Part shown: in pieces, positions 32,158-42,820 of the stretch
How positions within the stretch are numbered: position 1 is the first letter of the stretch
How the letters are laid out: every line of letters begins with the position of its first letter
From: Forficula auricularia
Taxonomy: Eukaryota; Arthropoda; Insecta; Dermaptera; Forficulidae
Reading direction: 5' to 3'
NCBI GenBank assembly: GCA_024734495.1
Contig: JALMQS010000828.1
Location: forward strand, 5,133,603-5,197,602
DNA: 64,000 bases
Made by a program: the position numbers and the translations under genes
The notes under the pieces: generated by a model
What the model saw: the letters and a program-made list of their open reading frames with translations, nothing else
What the model was told of the DNA's origin: nothing
Databases searched by the model: none

Positions 32158-32462
32158 CCGCCTCCGTGGTCTAATGGTTAGAGTAACTGACTGGCAACCC
32201 GGAGGTCCCGGGTTCGATTCCCGGCTATGCTCAGAAATTTTTCTGTAAGTATAGGGTCTGGAACGGGGTTCACTCAGCCTCGTGAGGATAAATGAGTAGC
32301 TGCTTGATTGAGAAGTCTCGAATCTCGGTTAAGAAAACTGAAACGAAGGTTGTAGATGTGCGTTGAGCTAACCACTTGACCCCTCGGTACTGTTTCCAAT
32401 TAGGACAGCAACCAATTCAGTAGGCCAAGACCCATGAAGGGTTGTCGAGCCAGAGATTTTTT
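32158..32462 (+). mobile_element. SINE M, tRNA-derived
   Basis: A Glu-like tRNA head: TCCGTGGTCTAATGGTTAGA (A box) and GGGTTCGATTCCCGG (B box) at correct spacing. It is followed by a non-tRNA body of about 220 bp ending in a T/A-rich tail. A full Pol III promoter is present. TSDs cannot be fixed with confidence. Confidence 0.8.
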
Positions 32463-32628
32463 GATTTTTTAATTAAATTAAATTTTCAACAAATGGAACA
32501 ATTGAGTTTTTAACCAGCTGATGGTAAACCTATACCTGCTATAATAAGAAGGAATGGAAAGTCTCGAGACTATAGTTACCCATGTGGAAATCGCACTCTC
32601 CATTCATACATTTATTCCTGTGAATCAA

Positions 32629-32683
32629 TTGTAATAGACTGATGAACAGGGCAAAGCTCTCGAAACTATAGTTTAGTTATAAA
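32629..32683 (+). ncRNA. Hammerhead-like ribozyme motif, family 4, second copy
   Basis: TTGTAAT..GA, CTGATGA (32639-32645), A, stem II CAGGGC/GCTCTC (weakened: one wobble and one mismatch), GAAA, CTATAG, TT. It is clearly homologous to 31374-31427 but with a poorer stem II. Confidence 0.55.
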
Positions 32684-32775
32684 TAAAATTTATAATTCCA
32701 GCAGAAGACACACTCTTTTTATTGTCTCCTTCAATATATAAAAATTCTGATACCCTCGTCACAAAACTTTCAATT

Positions 32776-33360
32776 TACTTTTGTTCAGTTGACCTGAAAT
32801 GCAAATACCTGTAAATACAGGAGTATTTTTAGTTTTTTAGTTCAAATTCCTATGTAAATAATATCTATATTTGGAAAGGATTTAGAAGAACAAAGAACGG
32901 ACGTTCCGCTTTAATCTTGATGGAATCGTTTTCAACTTGTTGTTCCGTTCCAAAATTCATGTCCAGCCTCAAAGATGATGCTCTAGAGATCAAACAATTC
33001 GTCATGAACTCATGGTTATGAGTTTTTTGAGTTCCGAAGAGGTTCTTTTATAACAACAACAGTGCAGAGCAATTCGAGTCAGGGTTTCAAAAGCAAATAA
33101 ACGTAGAAGAAAAAGTAAAAAGGAGAGAGAAAGTGAAAGGGAGAGAGCAAGTGAAAGGTTTTTATAAAAGAAGAAAGAGAAAGAGAGAGATGAGGGTTGA
33201 GAAATGGAAAAGGCGAGTGATAGAGGCTCGTTATATCTAAAGAATATTTAATAAAAAAAATCTGATTGGTTATCAAGAATCCACTTGAATTTTTATTAAG
33301 AAATGAAGAAATGTTATCTGAGAATAATTCGAATGAAGTGGGTGAAGAGTTTGTTTTCAA
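32776..33360. other. Anonymous DNA with polypurine tract
   Basis: 33105-33215 is almost entirely A/G on the + strand (AGAGAGAAAGTGAAAGGGAG). The reverse frame here is low-complexity Ser/Phe/Leu-rich and not a credible gene. Confidence 0.5.
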
Positions 33361-33833
33361 ATATTAGATTAGATGTGCCATCTACCCCTAAATGAAGATA
33401 AAAATAAAACGAAAAATATTATTAAGGTAAATTGTAAAATTTATTCATTAAAACGATCTCAGTTTAAATTTGAATCGGGCAAGAAATTAAATTGTGCAAG
33501 CTCTTTTAAAAATTACATTTTAAGAAGAAAAAAAATCAAAATAAGCTCGTGTGTACATGACTTTCAATTAGGTAGTTCTCTTTTGGTAGAAGACACTAAT
33601 TTAAATTCGAAGAAAACTGAAAAGACCTCAACGGCACTAAGTGTAGTGTTAGACTACGAAGTAGGATGTTGGATTACAAAGGATGTAAACAAGCTACAAA
33701 ACAATAACCCACTAATTTTTCTTATTATTCAGTTGTACTAGATACCTACTTTATTCTACACTAAAATGAAGAAAAGCTTCAATATTTTTCTTCCAAAGTA
33801 AAAGTGGGGTGTTTAAGTTCTTTTAAATTCTCC
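33361..33833. other. Unassigned sequence with a 122-codon frame
   Basis: The frame at 33373-33741 (start MCHLPLNEDKNK) is lysine-rich with no motif I know. It ends 92 bp before the hAT C-terminal relic and might belong to the same decayed element, but no homology shows this. Confidence 0.25.
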
Positions 33834-34170
33834 CCCAGTACGTCTGTGGATATGGAGCGTTCTTTTTCATCGTATAAATCAATTTTAAGTGACCGTAGAC
33901 ATAATAATCTGAAGATAATTTAGAAAAATACTTCTAAACATAAATTATTCACAATTAGAATCAAATTTTAATTATTTTTGAGATCCTTTTTTAATTATTT
34001 CTTTGTTTTTTATTTTATTTTTAATTGCCTTTGGGAACTATAGTCCATTTTTGCCATTAAGTGTTCGTGTGTGTGTGTATGTATAAGTGTGTGTAAATTA
34101 TTGTAGGGATCAGATTATGCATATTTTGGCAGTTTTTACTGTATAAAAATCCGGTCTCTACTTATAATTA
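33834..34170 (+). pseudogene. hAT transposase C-terminus relic with 3' flank
   Basis: The frame 33834-33923 reads PSTSVDMERSFSSYK then SILSDRRHNNLKII, followed by a stop. This matches the conserved hAT dimerisation block (S/T-S-x-D-x-E-R-x-F-S ... L-x-x-x-R) found at the C-terminus of hAT transposases. The stop comes shortly after the block, as in the family. The upstream part of the enzyme is not recognisable, so this is a fragment. The 3' flank through TTTTGGCAGTTTTTACTG to CCGGTCTCTACTTATAA (34150-34166) matches the relic at 15226-16404 in inverted orientation, supporting a common parent with that phrase as its terminus. Confidence 0.65.
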
Positions 34171-34600
34171 AGTACGGACTAAAATAAGTATTGGTATCTG
34201 TCCGTTGGTAAACAGCGCTGACTGGTGGTCAAAATAAAAACTAACACAATCGGGTCATATAAATGTTTATTGAATAAAGAAAATTATTTTAAAAAAAACA
34301 AGATTGATTATTAGTTTGTTGTTTACTATCTTATGCAATATTGAGTGATTTATTTAAATATTGTTCGGCATCTCAATTTTGAAAAAATATTCTCGGCATG
34401 ATTGATAATTGTGGAGCTGACCCGAATAGTTTAGTTATATTTTTGGCCACGAAACTGTGTAGTGCCAAGAAGCACTTACCAATTTTTAATATGAACAAAG
34501 ATTATTTTTGAGTTATTTCAATATTTTAGACTTCAGCAATAGAGCATAACACGTAATAAATTCTTACTTAATTAAATTATTAAGTATTTTTAATTGAAAG
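34171..34600. other. AT-rich DNA, nothing recognised
   Basis: No gene or repeat structure is seen. Confidence 0.4.
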
Positions 34601-34885
34601 TAATGGAAGGCAGCCCAGAAGTACTGAGGAATGAAAAAATTAACACATGTCCAAATAAGTTTTAATTTATTGGATTCCTTCCTCCTATCCTTTCAAACCG
34701 ACGGTTCGGAGAATTCTTCCCTCCTTCTTCAGGGTTTCAAGGGGTCAATGAAGGAAACAAATAAAATGCTTCCTTCCTCATTCCACGTCGGTTTGAAAGG
34801 AAAGGAGGAAGGAATCCAATAAATTACACCTTATTTGGATATGTTAATTTTTTCATTCATCACTACCCTAGCTGCCTTCCATTAC
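34601..34885. mobile_element. Foldback with decayed hammerhead arm
   Basis: Arms pair GTAATGGAAGGCAGCCCAGA... with its near complement at 34868-34885, through TTATTGGATTCCTTCCTCCT. The left arm carries a hammerhead-like motif at 34690-34740; the right arm has lost the core. The coding-looking frame across it is an artefact. Confidence 0.75.
34690..34740 (-). ncRNA. Decayed hammerhead-like motif, family 3
   Basis: Minus strand: TTGAAACC, CTGAAGA, A, GGAG/CTCC, then GAAC instead of GAAA, CGTC, GGTTTGAAA. The GAAA change predicts loss of function. Confidence 0.45.
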
Positions 34886-35447
34886 TTTAATTTAAGTATT
34901 TCTTTTTTAAAGATTACGAGTATACTAGTTTTTGTTTAAGTCAGTTAACAGGCTTTTTTCATCAAATTAGTTTGTAAATTAGAAAAGAGCGTTTTGGTAA
35001 CTCGAATAAATGTACTACTATTTCAGTATAGGAATTATTTTAATGAAGTAAAATATACCTAATGATACAATTAAATTTAGTTTATGCGATAATGCAATTG
35101 AGATAAAATTGTATTTTCTTCAATTTGTTATTTTCTGTAATTCAATAAGGAAATGGAAATGAAATTTCATTAATCTCTCTAGGAACTTAGAGGGGTCTAA
35201 AAACATTGTAAATTAACATTAATAACATTAGTAACATTAATAAATTGAATTAGAAGTTACCCTTATGTATAGAATATTATTTAATAAAAATTCATTTGAT
35301 TGTTTCTGACTTTCTGCACATTATTTTATTAGATCAAATCTAAAAAAAATTTATTCAAATTAGATCCTATATAATATTTTTAATTTACATTCTAGAAATC
35401 ATTCCTCCATTAGATATAATTCACCCCTCGTAGTTTTTTTAATTTTT
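34886..35447. other. AT-rich DNA, nothing recognised
   Basis: Short ATTAATAACATTAGTAACAT phrase repetition at 35215-35240 only. Confidence 0.4.
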
Positions 35448-35592
35448 TGTAGGGTTAGTGAGGGGCCGAGTTTAAGCCGGTAGAAATTGTATATGCTCAA
35501 AACCGGGCTTCCCGCTTGAACATCGTCATAAACGATGCTGAAGCGGGGCCAGCGCGTTAGCTAGCTCGGTCAGCCCGACTCCCCCACTCGTA
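35448..35592 (-). mobile_element. SINE F, copy 1 (tRNA-derived)
   Basis: Minus strand: GGAGTCGGGCTGACCGAGCT, then TAGCTAACGCGCTGGCC (A-box region), CTTCAGCATCG, a decayed B box (CCCGGTTTTGAGC), then ATTTCTACCGGCTTAAACTC and a CCCTCACTAACCC end. It is homologous to 53859-54338 without the MITE, which shows the empty site of that insertion. Confidence 0.75.
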
Positions 35593-35784
35593 GTTAAATT
35601 CAATAAAATATAGTCCAAGAGCTGGTGACACATTTTGACTACGGATTTGACTCAACTAGAAATAATGTGTAATAGTACCGTCTATGATAGTTGAACAGGG
35701 AATGACCAGTCTGGCTGGCTGTAGCAGGTGGACCAGGAACTGCGCATGGCGTGAGAGAGGTAAAAAATATGTGTTAAAAAATAT

Positions 35785-36290
35785 TTTTGACCCAGAATGA
35801 AATTAGAAAAATTATAATTTATAGTCAATTATAAACATAATATATTCACTCCAGACCATTTGAGTGGTGGGACGTGGAACCAGACCACCCCAAAGTGTAG
35901 TTTTACAACATGAAAAAAATATTTTTGACCCAGAATGAAATTAGAAAAATTATAATTTATAGTCAATTATAAACATAATATATTCACCCCAGACCATTTG
36001 AGTGGTGGGACGTGGAACCAGACCACCCCAAAGTCTAGTTTTACAAGATGAAAAAAATATTTTTGACCCAGAATGAAATTAGAAAAATTATAATTTATAG
36101 TCAATTATAAACATAATATATTCACCCCAGTCCATTTGAGTGGTGGGACGTGGAACCAGACCACCCCGAAGTGTATTTTCAGAACATGAAAAAAAATATT
36201 TTTGACGCACAATGAAATAATAAAAATTATAATTTATAGTCAATTATAAACATAATATATTCATCCGAGTCCATTTGAGTGGTGTGACAT
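35785..36290 (+). repeat. 138-bp tandem repeat x4 (last unit decayed)
   Basis: The unit contains AGAAAAATTATAATTTATAG (35805, 35943, 36081, about 36219), CCATTTGAGTGGTGGGACGT and GTGGAACCAGACCACCCC. The first three units are nearly identical; the fourth is diverged and stops at a TA-rich run. This suggests recent local amplification. Confidence 0.9.
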
Positions 36291-36420
36291 AGGGTCATAT
36301 TTTTTATATTTATATATATTTTAATATATATTTTTTTTTTAGAAATCAAAACATTTTTCTGAAATTTAGAAAATGAAATAAGGAGTTAATAATATTTTTT
36401 TTTTTTTTTTGGTTTTTAAG

Positions 36421-36712
36421 GAATTTGGTGTGTGGTACTTGGTGAAACATTTTTTAAAATTATTGGATAAAAATACTTGGTAGGTTTCACATTAAGATAT
36501 AAAAAATAAAACGAATTTATTTTTTGAGAATCTTAATCTCGATATATATATTTCGGGTCAGTTACTTTCTGTATCTCCTGAAGATGGGTTAGTCACCCGA
36601 AATATATATATCGAGATTAAGATTCTCTAAAGTTTCGTTTTTTTTATATCTTACCGAAACCTACCTAGTATTTTTATCAATAATTTCAAGTTAATAATAA
36701 TGGAGCTTTAGA
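36421..36712. mobile_element. Family D foldback with hammerhead-like motif
   Basis: Arms include TTATTGGATAAAAATACTTG, GGTAGGTTTCAC and TAAGATATAAAAAATAAAAC with complements near 36640-36700. A hammerhead-like motif lies in the right arm (36573-36617); the left arm keeps only the 3' half. A sister copy is at 62108-62310. Confidence 0.75.
36573..36617 (+). ncRNA. Hammerhead-like ribozyme motif, family 5
   Basis: ATCTC (stem I), CTGAAGA (36578-36584), T, stem II GGGT/ACCC, GAAA (36599-36602), self-complementary TATATATA as stem III, TC, GAGAT. The complete order is present with a longer stem III than the other families. Confidence 0.62.
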
Positions 36713-37130
36713 TTTTATAAATCAACATATATTCAGTTCCTCAATAGAGCTAATTATGTAATTATATTGCTATATTATTATATAAGATAAATCAAATCTC
36801 CATTTATTCTAAGTTTAAAAATTTTTAACGCCAGTTTAATTCCCACATATGATAATTAATATAATTTCTAATGATATGATCAGTGCCGTATCTATCCTTC
36901 GAAGCAAGTTTTAAATTAGCGACTCCTATTTAATAAATTTAATAAAACAAGTAGTGTAATGCAATTTATTTCTAGTTGTTTTTAAATAAAACTAACCTAG
37001 AAATACCAACAAACCGCATAAGCAAATCGTTATTGCTTTTTTTTGCAATGATATTTATCCTACCGTAAGAACTTAATTTTATTATTACTTAATTCTATTT
37101 ATTTTCTTAGAAAGACCGGCTGGTAAGCGA
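36713..37130. other. AT-rich DNA, nothing recognised
   Basis: No gene or repeat structure is seen. Confidence 0.4.
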
Positions 37131-37366
37131 AATACGTAGGTTATAATGAATGGCAGTCCATAAATTATTTAAATTTTATTCAAATTCCGACGTTTCGGAG
37201 ACCTTTTCTCTCCTTCTTCATGGTATTGAATAGTTATTGATGGGTGCCGAGTTATACTCACCCATCAATAACTATTCAATACCCTGAAGGAGAGAAAAGG
37301 TCTCCGAAACGTCGGAATTTGAATAAAATTAAATAATTTATGGACTGCCTTTCATTATAACGTACT
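37131..37366. mobile_element. Foldback with two hammerhead-like motifs, family 3
   Basis: Near-perfect arms of about 100 bp run from AATGGCAGTCCATAAATTAT to its near complement at 37340-37355, with a 16-bp spacer. The minus motif (37180-37235) has the core C replaced by A. The plus motif (37275-37318) lacks three bases (CTGAAGGAGAG). Each arm carries a different lesion, so they decayed independently. Confidence 0.82.
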
Positions 37367-37950
37367 TATTTATTATTACTGTAGTATTCAGAACTCAGAG
37401 ATTTTTTATCTCCTGGGTTTTTTTAGGCCACCCCTACAGACTGGACCCTATGAGGTTAAGAAACTTAAAATAAAAATTTTTACTAGAAAGAATGAATAAC
37501 TATTAATTAAGTTAGAATGATTAGCCTAGTCCCTTAATGAGTAAAAAAATGTGCTGGTTCTGCCCCTACTATTCAACCTTCAATCTTCAAATAAAAAAGG
37601 AACATAGACATAAACGAATATAGGCTTATTGAAGATAAATAAGAAAAAATAAAAAGGAAAGAGACTATACTATCATACTAACCGACGAGTACTCTGGATT
37701 GCACTCTGATGACTTATTATTCTAAGCTAAGTCCAAGGCCCATTCTAAATGGCACAGATGGCCAAGCATAATCTTTGTGTCTTGAGATGACCGAGAAAGC
37801 GAACACGAAATATCGACACACGGCTAGGCTCAGTATGTCCTAGAAACCTTAATCGAAATGCATAAAAAGCGAAACTAATACCACCGCTGAACGAATCGAA
37901 ATTATGAAGTAATGTAGAGTTCACGAAAAGAGCAAGAAAACGCACCCACC
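37367..37950. other. Anonymous DNA
   Basis: A 66-codon reverse frame (37745-37945) has no motif. No repeat structure is seen. Confidence 0.4.
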
Positions 37951-38617
37951 CTAAAAGGAATGAGTAAGAAGAAGAAAAAAAATACTGATGGAATGGTATT
38001 TTCTTATGACGTTGTCACGTTCAACTATCGTCAGTAAACCGACTTTACAGACAACCTCAATCGTTACCTCCTCTACTTCTTCTGTCGCCCTTTGTCCTAG
38101 TTCAATTTGTTGTTTATAATTTTCTCTGTTTTCTTGTAGTAAAATCTGGAAGTGGTCTCTCCATTCGTTCATTTTAATTAATGATAAATTGCAATTTTCT
38201 TGCAAATTTTGCCTGGTCCTTGATATTATTTTCCAAGCTTTTCTCGACCTCCTACCCGTCCCAATAAATCTGTCAACCTCTTCACACGCTTTAAGCCACA
38301 TTTCATTTTTCTTTTCATTTACCCGTTTTTTTACTTCCGCCCTGGATCTTGTATATATTTTTCTGTCTTCTGGATCATTTGTGTTCAACCACCTTTGATA
38401 TAGTAAACTCTTTTCTTTTATGGCTCCCTCCAGTTCTTCATCCATCCAATCATTTCTTTGTTTTTTCTTTCCGATCTCTCCTAGAGCTTCATATGCGGCC
38501 TCGTGTATTGTTGATTTCAACCATTCGTATCTTTCCTCAGCTGTTCCCTCAATTTTATCTCTCATTTTACTAGCAAGTCTCAGTTTAAATAGGAAAATAT
38601 GAATTCTTTCAATCAGT
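37951..38617 (-). pseudogene. Non-LTR retrotransposon ORF2 fragment (endonuclease-RT linker)
   Basis: The minus-strand frame is open from a stop near 38620 to 37951. It reads FKLRLASKMRDKIEGTAEER, later NDWMDEELEGAIKEKSLLYQ and RWLNTNDPEDRKIY, then TGRRSRKAWKIISRTRQN. This charged, helical region is the linker between the endonuclease and reverse transcriptase of insect non-LTR elements (W-x-D-E-E-L and KKxAWKxIxxLR-type motifs). It stops just after EEVEEVTIEVVCK, where the RT fingers would begin; the last 30 or so residues are unrelated sequence. Neither catalytic domain is present, so it is a truncated relic. The open frame over 220 codons suggests a fairly young insertion. The first ATG is internal, so the marked start is arbitrary. 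Confidence 0.75.
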
Positions 38618-38732
38618 TAAAAGAAAAACCGAGGAGTGAACACCTCCTGCAATCTATATAGTTACAAGGTTTCAGTTATGATTTTATAATAATTATATCA
38701 TAGTTCATTTATCTTCCAATGTAATATTTTAA
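38618..38732. other. Short AT-rich interval
   Basis: Nothing recognised; it ends in TTAA, the target of the next element. Confidence 0.4.
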
Positions 38733-39983
38733 GGTAGTTGTTTTGACATATGGATTTTCTTAAGATTATTTAGAAATTTAGAAAGATTATTATTTGAATA
38801 CTTCCGCATCGATTGATGGCAAAATGAAATTTCTGAATAATATATACTTCTGGAGATATTAAATTCCAAAGATAGAGTTATTCAGATTCTTAAACATTGC
38901 ACTATGGGGGATATCGGAAAGTTTACATACATATTTAATTATAATTAAGAAACTCTTCTTAGCATTGTTTTAAAAAACTTAACCAACATTAAACAATAAC
39001 TAATAAATCTTTTAAGAAAATTTTAACTGAGATAATACTTAATAAATAACGAAAATAATTTAAAAAAAAATAAAACCGACTTCCAAAAAAATTAAAATGC
39101 AACAAATAAAATAATAATAACTTAAAAAATAAAATAAAATACACTAAAAGGTATAAAATAATTATCTAATTTAGTTACAACTAAACGACGAAATTTTTAC
39201 ATGAAATCACTTTTTGAAGTCGGTGCTACAAACAAACTATATAAGCGAGCTTACCCGCCAAACGTACGAAGTAAGATGGTCATAAGAATTGGAGATTTAT
39301 GTTATTTCGTCGTTGATTATATCATCAGAACTTGACCAAATTAATATAGTATCACCCCCTAAGGTACCCTCTTTCATATAAAAAAATAATCATTAAAATC
39401 GGTTCGTAAACAAAGAAGTTATGCCTGAACAAACATAGAAAAAATGGTCCAATACCAATGAAAAAAAAACGGGAGCAATCGGAAACTAGACTGAACCCAA
39501 TGCAAAAAATCATCAAAATCAGTTCACAATTGACGAAGACATGAGGTAACATAAACACAAAAAAAAATCAGTCGAATTGAGAACTTCCTCTTTTTTTGAA
39601 GTCGGTTAAAAAATGTTTAATGAAAAATTTACACTAAAAACAAGATGGCAACAACGCATGTATTTTACCTAAAAAATGTGTTAACTTTAGTACTTTTTTG
39701 ACGTTTTTTCGCTTCAGCAACATTGTCGCAACAGCTTTCCAATCGCTTATTAAGAACTTTTTGCTTTATAAATCTTCCTTTATAATTTATTTTATCTAAA
39801 ATTTCTATGATAAAATATATACAAGCTCGAACAGTGTTGCAAGATCTGTCAAACGAGCACGGGATTGGCTAAAAGGGGTACATAAACAGCAAAAAGTTTT
39901 GAGCTTATGAATTATCAATCTTTATTGTCTGTTCTCTATACTCTAGCATTAACTTTTTGCTAGTATTGTCGAAAACAACTACC
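38733..39983. mobile_element. TTAA-flanked family K element interrupted by family C
   Basis: Inverted ends GGTAGTTGTTTT/AAAACAACTACC are bordered by TTAA (38729-38732 and 39984-39987). The right part (39626-39983) matches 51733-52116, sharing CAAACGAGCACGGGATTGGC and CTAGCATTAACTTTTTGCTA. The family C copy at 39066-39612 splits it; the uninterrupted order is seen at 51673-51770. No coding frame. Confidence 0.7.
39066..39612. mobile_element. Family C element, most complete copy
   Basis: It runs from AAAACCGACTTCCAAAAAAA to TTTTTTTGAAGTCGGTTAAA, so the ends are inverted. The interior has GTTACAACTAAACGACG, TTACCCGCCAAACGTACGAA and AACTTGACCAAATTAATATA. It is the reference for the nested copies at 698-2868, 13593-14316 and 48585-49150. 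No TSD can be fixed because of A/T runs. Confidence 0.72.
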
Positions 39984-39987
39984 TTAA

Positions 39988-41100
39988 CTAAAGAAGAGAA
40001 CACATATCCTAGAGGATTGTAATCTAATGAACCAACTAAATAACACGTATTTGATCGAAAAAATTTCGCTCCTGTTTTTAATTAAAAAAGTCTGGAGAAT
40101 CGGCCAAACTAAAGAACTAATTGAATTGAATCTGCGCCCCGCATTAATAAATGTACTTGCCATATCCGGTCGGCTGGACCAATGAAATTCACTCGTTTGT
40201 CGGTCCTACCGTTCTTATGTACGTGTACCACCGAACGGGCCTAACGAGGTGTCGACAGCCTCTGCTTTGAGATAGCAGAATAAACTAACGAGTTCTATTA
40301 GGATTTGAACAACCTTTTTCCGACCTTCTCAGTAGTAGAACATCTAGAATTAAGATTGATAAATTTAAAAAAAAATACAGTGGGAATAATGTTTTAAATT
40401 TTAGTAACAATTTACTAATGTATTTTTAAACTAAATTTTAATTTTCCTAATTAATATATCAAAGAATAATTGATACGTCAACGAGGATTATTTTGACCGC
40501 GCTGATTTGAAAAAAGATATTTTTATCTCGCGAGACTACTGCGGATTACGCTATTGGAGTCTGCGGAGTATTAAGTCTGGACCAAGAGAGAAAAAGATGT
40601 GATCCACTTAGCTACAATCCAACGTCATTTCGCGTATAGCCCGCTAGACATTCGGATGGATCACCAAGTGAATTTGAAATCTCAGATGTTATATATTAAT
40701 GAGGAAAATTAAAATTTATTTAATATCATTATTTCAAGTTAGAAATATATAAGTTCAAATATTATTTTCACTCAATATTTGACAAAAATTCCCTACATTA
40801 GATTCGCGATTGAATCAAGTGTAGAAAACCTTCAGTTTATTTTTAAACTGTTTTATTTCAAATATCGTTTTGCTATTAAATTTCTATACCATTAAAAAAA
40901 TAATAATAAATACAAAGTGATACAAAATCGGAAAAAACATCTCAAAACTGTTTACTAAAACTGGGTAAGCAAGCGTTCTACGAATTTTACAGATGCTGGA
41001 GAATGTAGATTGAGATGTCACAGACAATTAGAGTATGTTTTAAATTTTATTAACAATAATAATTTTAATGTAAAACTAAAGTTTTGAGCATCTTTTTTTT
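39988..41100. other. Anonymous DNA
   Basis: Slightly GC-richer between 40130-40280 and 40500-40680, but no coding frame, SINE head or terminal repeat is recognised. Confidence 0.4.
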
Positions 41101-41709
41101 ACTTTATCCAATGCGAAGCATGGGAGAAAGTATTAGAATCGCTCTCGCGGCAAGCGCGACTTCAAAGGGTCCTCAGGTAAAGACTACGGAACCCATGGAC
41201 TCAATTAAGGTCACAAATTGAAGTATTCAATGAGATTGAATTTTAGCACGTTACGGTTTTGCCAAAAATTACCTGGAATCTCGTCGAGAGGCCAAAAAGT
41301 GCCATTTTTTTGGAAGTGCGTGGAGATGGATGGATGGATGGATGGATGTGTGTGTGCGTGTTATCGTTTTTTTCGTCCACGATTTTTTCCACACCTTTGC
41401 GCTGATTGAAATGAAATTGAAAACCTAGCATTCTTTTAACAAAATGAAGCGCTGATTAGTTTTTGGTACATATCGGTCCACAAACATTAGTACTTTATTT
41501 CAGTACTTTTTTAGTTTTTTCTAAATATCTTGAAAATGACTTAAACAATTTTGATGAAATATAATATCCTAATTAAGTACCTTGGGGACCACAAAAAAGG
41601 TTAAATAAAGTTTTTAGTAAAATTATATTTTAAAGTACTTTACTCAAGAACATATTAATATTTCAAATGAATTTGGATAAAAGTTTAGCAACGATCCGTT
41701 GCAGTTTAT
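41101..41709 (+). repeat. Dispersed repeat A, copy 2
   Basis: Full-length match to 849-1424. It starts with ACTTTATCCAATGCGAAGCA and ends with TTAGCAACGATCCGTTGCAG. The internal microsatellite is (GGAT)n followed by (GT)n at 41329-41360. Overlapping short frames are not genes. Confidence 0.75.
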
Positions 41710-41715
41710 TTTTTT

Positions 41716-42420
41716 TGAAAATAGTTGGAAGTTTTTTCAAAAAATCAGCTCGGGTTCAGATTAACCAAGATGTATTTTAAAAGAGAAAGAATTCAATCAA
41801 TCTTTTTCGGACAAATTCTAAGATTTTAGTAGAAATATTATTAAATTGCGATATCAGAGGGGATTCATCCCCTCAGCAGTCGAACCTGAGAACTAACATG
41901 CTATCCGGGCAGTCATCTCACACCCTCGAGACAAAAACCTCTCTCTGAATCGCAATATATGATATAAGCACAGAATTTTTTTACTCCATTCATCTATAAC
42001 GGAAATTAAAAAATTTACCTTAAAATGAAAAAAGTTTTTCATACAAGTCCTCTTATTTAAATGTAAAACTAAAGTTTTAAGCATCTTTTTTTTGGAAAAT
42101 AGTTGGAAGTTTTTTCAAAAAATCAGCTCGAGTTCAGATTAACCAATATGTATTTTAAAAGAGAAAGAATTCAATCAAACTTTTCGGACAAATTCTAAGA
42201 TTTTAGTAGAAATATTATTAAATTGCGATATTAGAGGGGATTCATCTATAGAACTAACATGCTATCCGGGCAGTCCGGTTAGTTCTCAGGTTCGACTCCT
42301 GAGGGGATGAATCCCCTCTGATATCGCAATTTAATAATATTTATACTAAAATCTTAGAATTTGTCCGAAAAATTTTAATTAAATGCTTTCTCTTTTAAAA
42401 TAATTTTTAATGCTTCCCCT
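41716..42420. mobile_element. Family J foldback, copy 2, with tRNA-like arms
   Basis: A direct duplication (AGTTGGAAGTTTTTTCAAAA at 41724 and 42100) is followed by inverted arms around 41851-41870 and 42306-42370. The minus arm (41955-41863) has GGATAGCATG and GGTTCGACTGC; the plus arm (42262-42310) has GGTTCGACTCCTGAGGGG. The tRNA-like head is bounded by CAGAGAGAGG and CCCCTCTGA, as at 31477-31556 and 60965-61110. Confidence 0.65.
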
Positions 42421-42609
42421 TTTAAAAATAATATCGATATCTTTTCAGGTTTAAGAGATTTTGAAAAACTCTGAAAACAAATATTAAGCCATTTCCCTCC
42501 ATTAGGGTCCGAATTTCCAAAAATCCCTTCTTAGCTCACCCACAAATCGTAAAGAAAGTATACCCTCCAAATTTCATTTTTCCAAGTCTAACGGATACTA
42601 TACTATATA
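42421..42609. other. Anonymous AT-rich DNA
   Basis: Nothing recognised. Confidence 0.4.
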
Positions 42610-42750
42610 CTAGCTGCGACGCCCACCTTCGGCCGACCTCTTCGCCAAGGGACTACGAACCCTCTCTCCTCATCCATCATCAACCACTTTCCATCCCCCA
42701 GGACTTCTCCCCCGAATTGATCACTCTCCACCCTAACAATCCTCTCCACG
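42610..42750 (-). mobile_element. Helitron-like 3' end with C-rich tract
   Basis: The minus strand ends ...GTGGGCGTCGCAGCTAG followed by T, preceded by the CGGCCGAAGGTGGGC region. Internally it is C-rich on the + strand (42655-42745). The 5' end is not found. Confidence 0.45.
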
Positions 42751-42820
42751 TACCATGCATGTATGATCAAATAAAAACATTTAATTCAATTATGTTGATT
42801 AATGTCCATTATAATTAGTA

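Larger units (their letters stand above)
31780..32775. repeat. Inverted repeat enclosing a tandem duplication and SINE M
   Basis: GAAGGAGACAATAAAAGAGT...GCTGGAATTATAAATT (31790-31840) is repeated inverted at 32686-32740. Between the arms are a duplication (GGCATTAATATCAGATTRGTG at 31951 and 32031), SINE M, and a second family 4 hammerhead-like motif. The arms are homologous to the retrozyme-like unit. Confidence 0.65.

Noticed and set aside
32158..32232. Functional tRNA-Glu gene
   Set aside because: The boxes are good, but the acceptor stem does not pair and the sequence continues into a SINE body.
33079..33360. Reverse 93-codon Ser/Phe/Leu-rich frame
   Set aside because: It is the complement of a polypurine tract and adjoining AT-rich DNA.
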